Positions 5,603-5,702 of a stretch of 5,702 nt of DNA are shown here, one piece after another. Source of the DNA: Ignavibacteriaceae bacterium. GTDB taxonomy: Bacteria > Bacteroidota > Ignavibacteria > Ignavibacteriales > Ignavibacteriaceae. Both the position numbers and the translations under genes were made by a program. The notes beneath the pieces were generated by a model. It worked only from the letters and a program-made list of their open reading frames with translations, made no database searches and had not been told where the DNA came from. The first letter of the stretch is position 1. The number at the start of each line of letters is the position of its first letter. Location of the stretch: positions 1 through 5,702 of the forward strand of contig JAPHUI010000143.1 in NCBI GenBank assembly GCA_026193755.1, given 5' to 3'.

Positions 5603-5702
5603 TTAACAGATTCTTTCTCTTGAGGCTTTCGTGCAAACAATCAGAAAACAAAGATAGTTAATATTAGAAAGGAATTACAAAAATTTATACTGATCTTCAG
5701 CA

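Noticed and set aside
5675..5702. Possible C-terminal end (AEDQYKFL then stop) of a minus-strand gene entering from the right
   Set aside because: Only eight codons are visible, too few to tell from chance.

Overview
This AT-rich window looks like chromosomal DNA from a member of the Bacteroidota/Ignavibacteriota (FCB) group. Three things point there: start codons mostly lack a Shine-Dalgarno sequence, several intergenic gaps contain TAnnTTTG-like -7 elements, and the left edge carries a Bacteroidota-style secreted L,D-transpeptidase. The assignment is an inference from style; no rRNA or marker gene is present.

Layout. Positions 1-359 (minus) hold the N-terminal 119 codons of a YkuD-type murein L,D-transpeptidase whose catalytic end lies outside the window. 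Positions 360-1206 carry no convincing gene. They contain a 186-bp imperfect inverted repeat (782-967) with TAAC/GTTA ends that resembles an integron attC site or a dispersed Bacteroidota intergenic repeat, and the leader of the next gene. Positions 1207-4126 form a compact restriction-modification locus. A 715-aa plus-strand protein fuses a MerR/excisionase-type helix-turn-helix, a gamma-type N6-adenine DNA methylase (HsdM-like) and one HsdS-like target recognition domain. Facing it on the minus strand is a 264-aa protein with a PD...EMK nuclease signature. The two genes run tail to tail and overlap by 23 bp. No HsdR-type translocase is visible. Positions 4127-4490 are non-coding and hold hairpins, a possible leader peptide and a perfect 22-bp palindrome. 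The right end holds the divergent pair yajQ (4491-4988, minus) and a YhcH/YjgK/YiaL (DUF386) sugar anomerase-like gene (5150-5602, plus).

How it fits together. The flanking genes are ordinary housekeeping or accessory functions (cell-wall cross-linking, nucleotide binding, sugar metabolism). The centre is an accessory DNA-defence module. The methylase-specificity protein should mark host DNA, and the convergent nuclease is the likely restriction partner. The N-terminal helix-turn-helix on the methylase suggests self-regulation or extra DNA contacts. Both the methylase and nuclease leaders carry short inverted repeats sharing GTGTATA, so one DNA-binding protein could in principle control both promoters; this is a hypothesis only.
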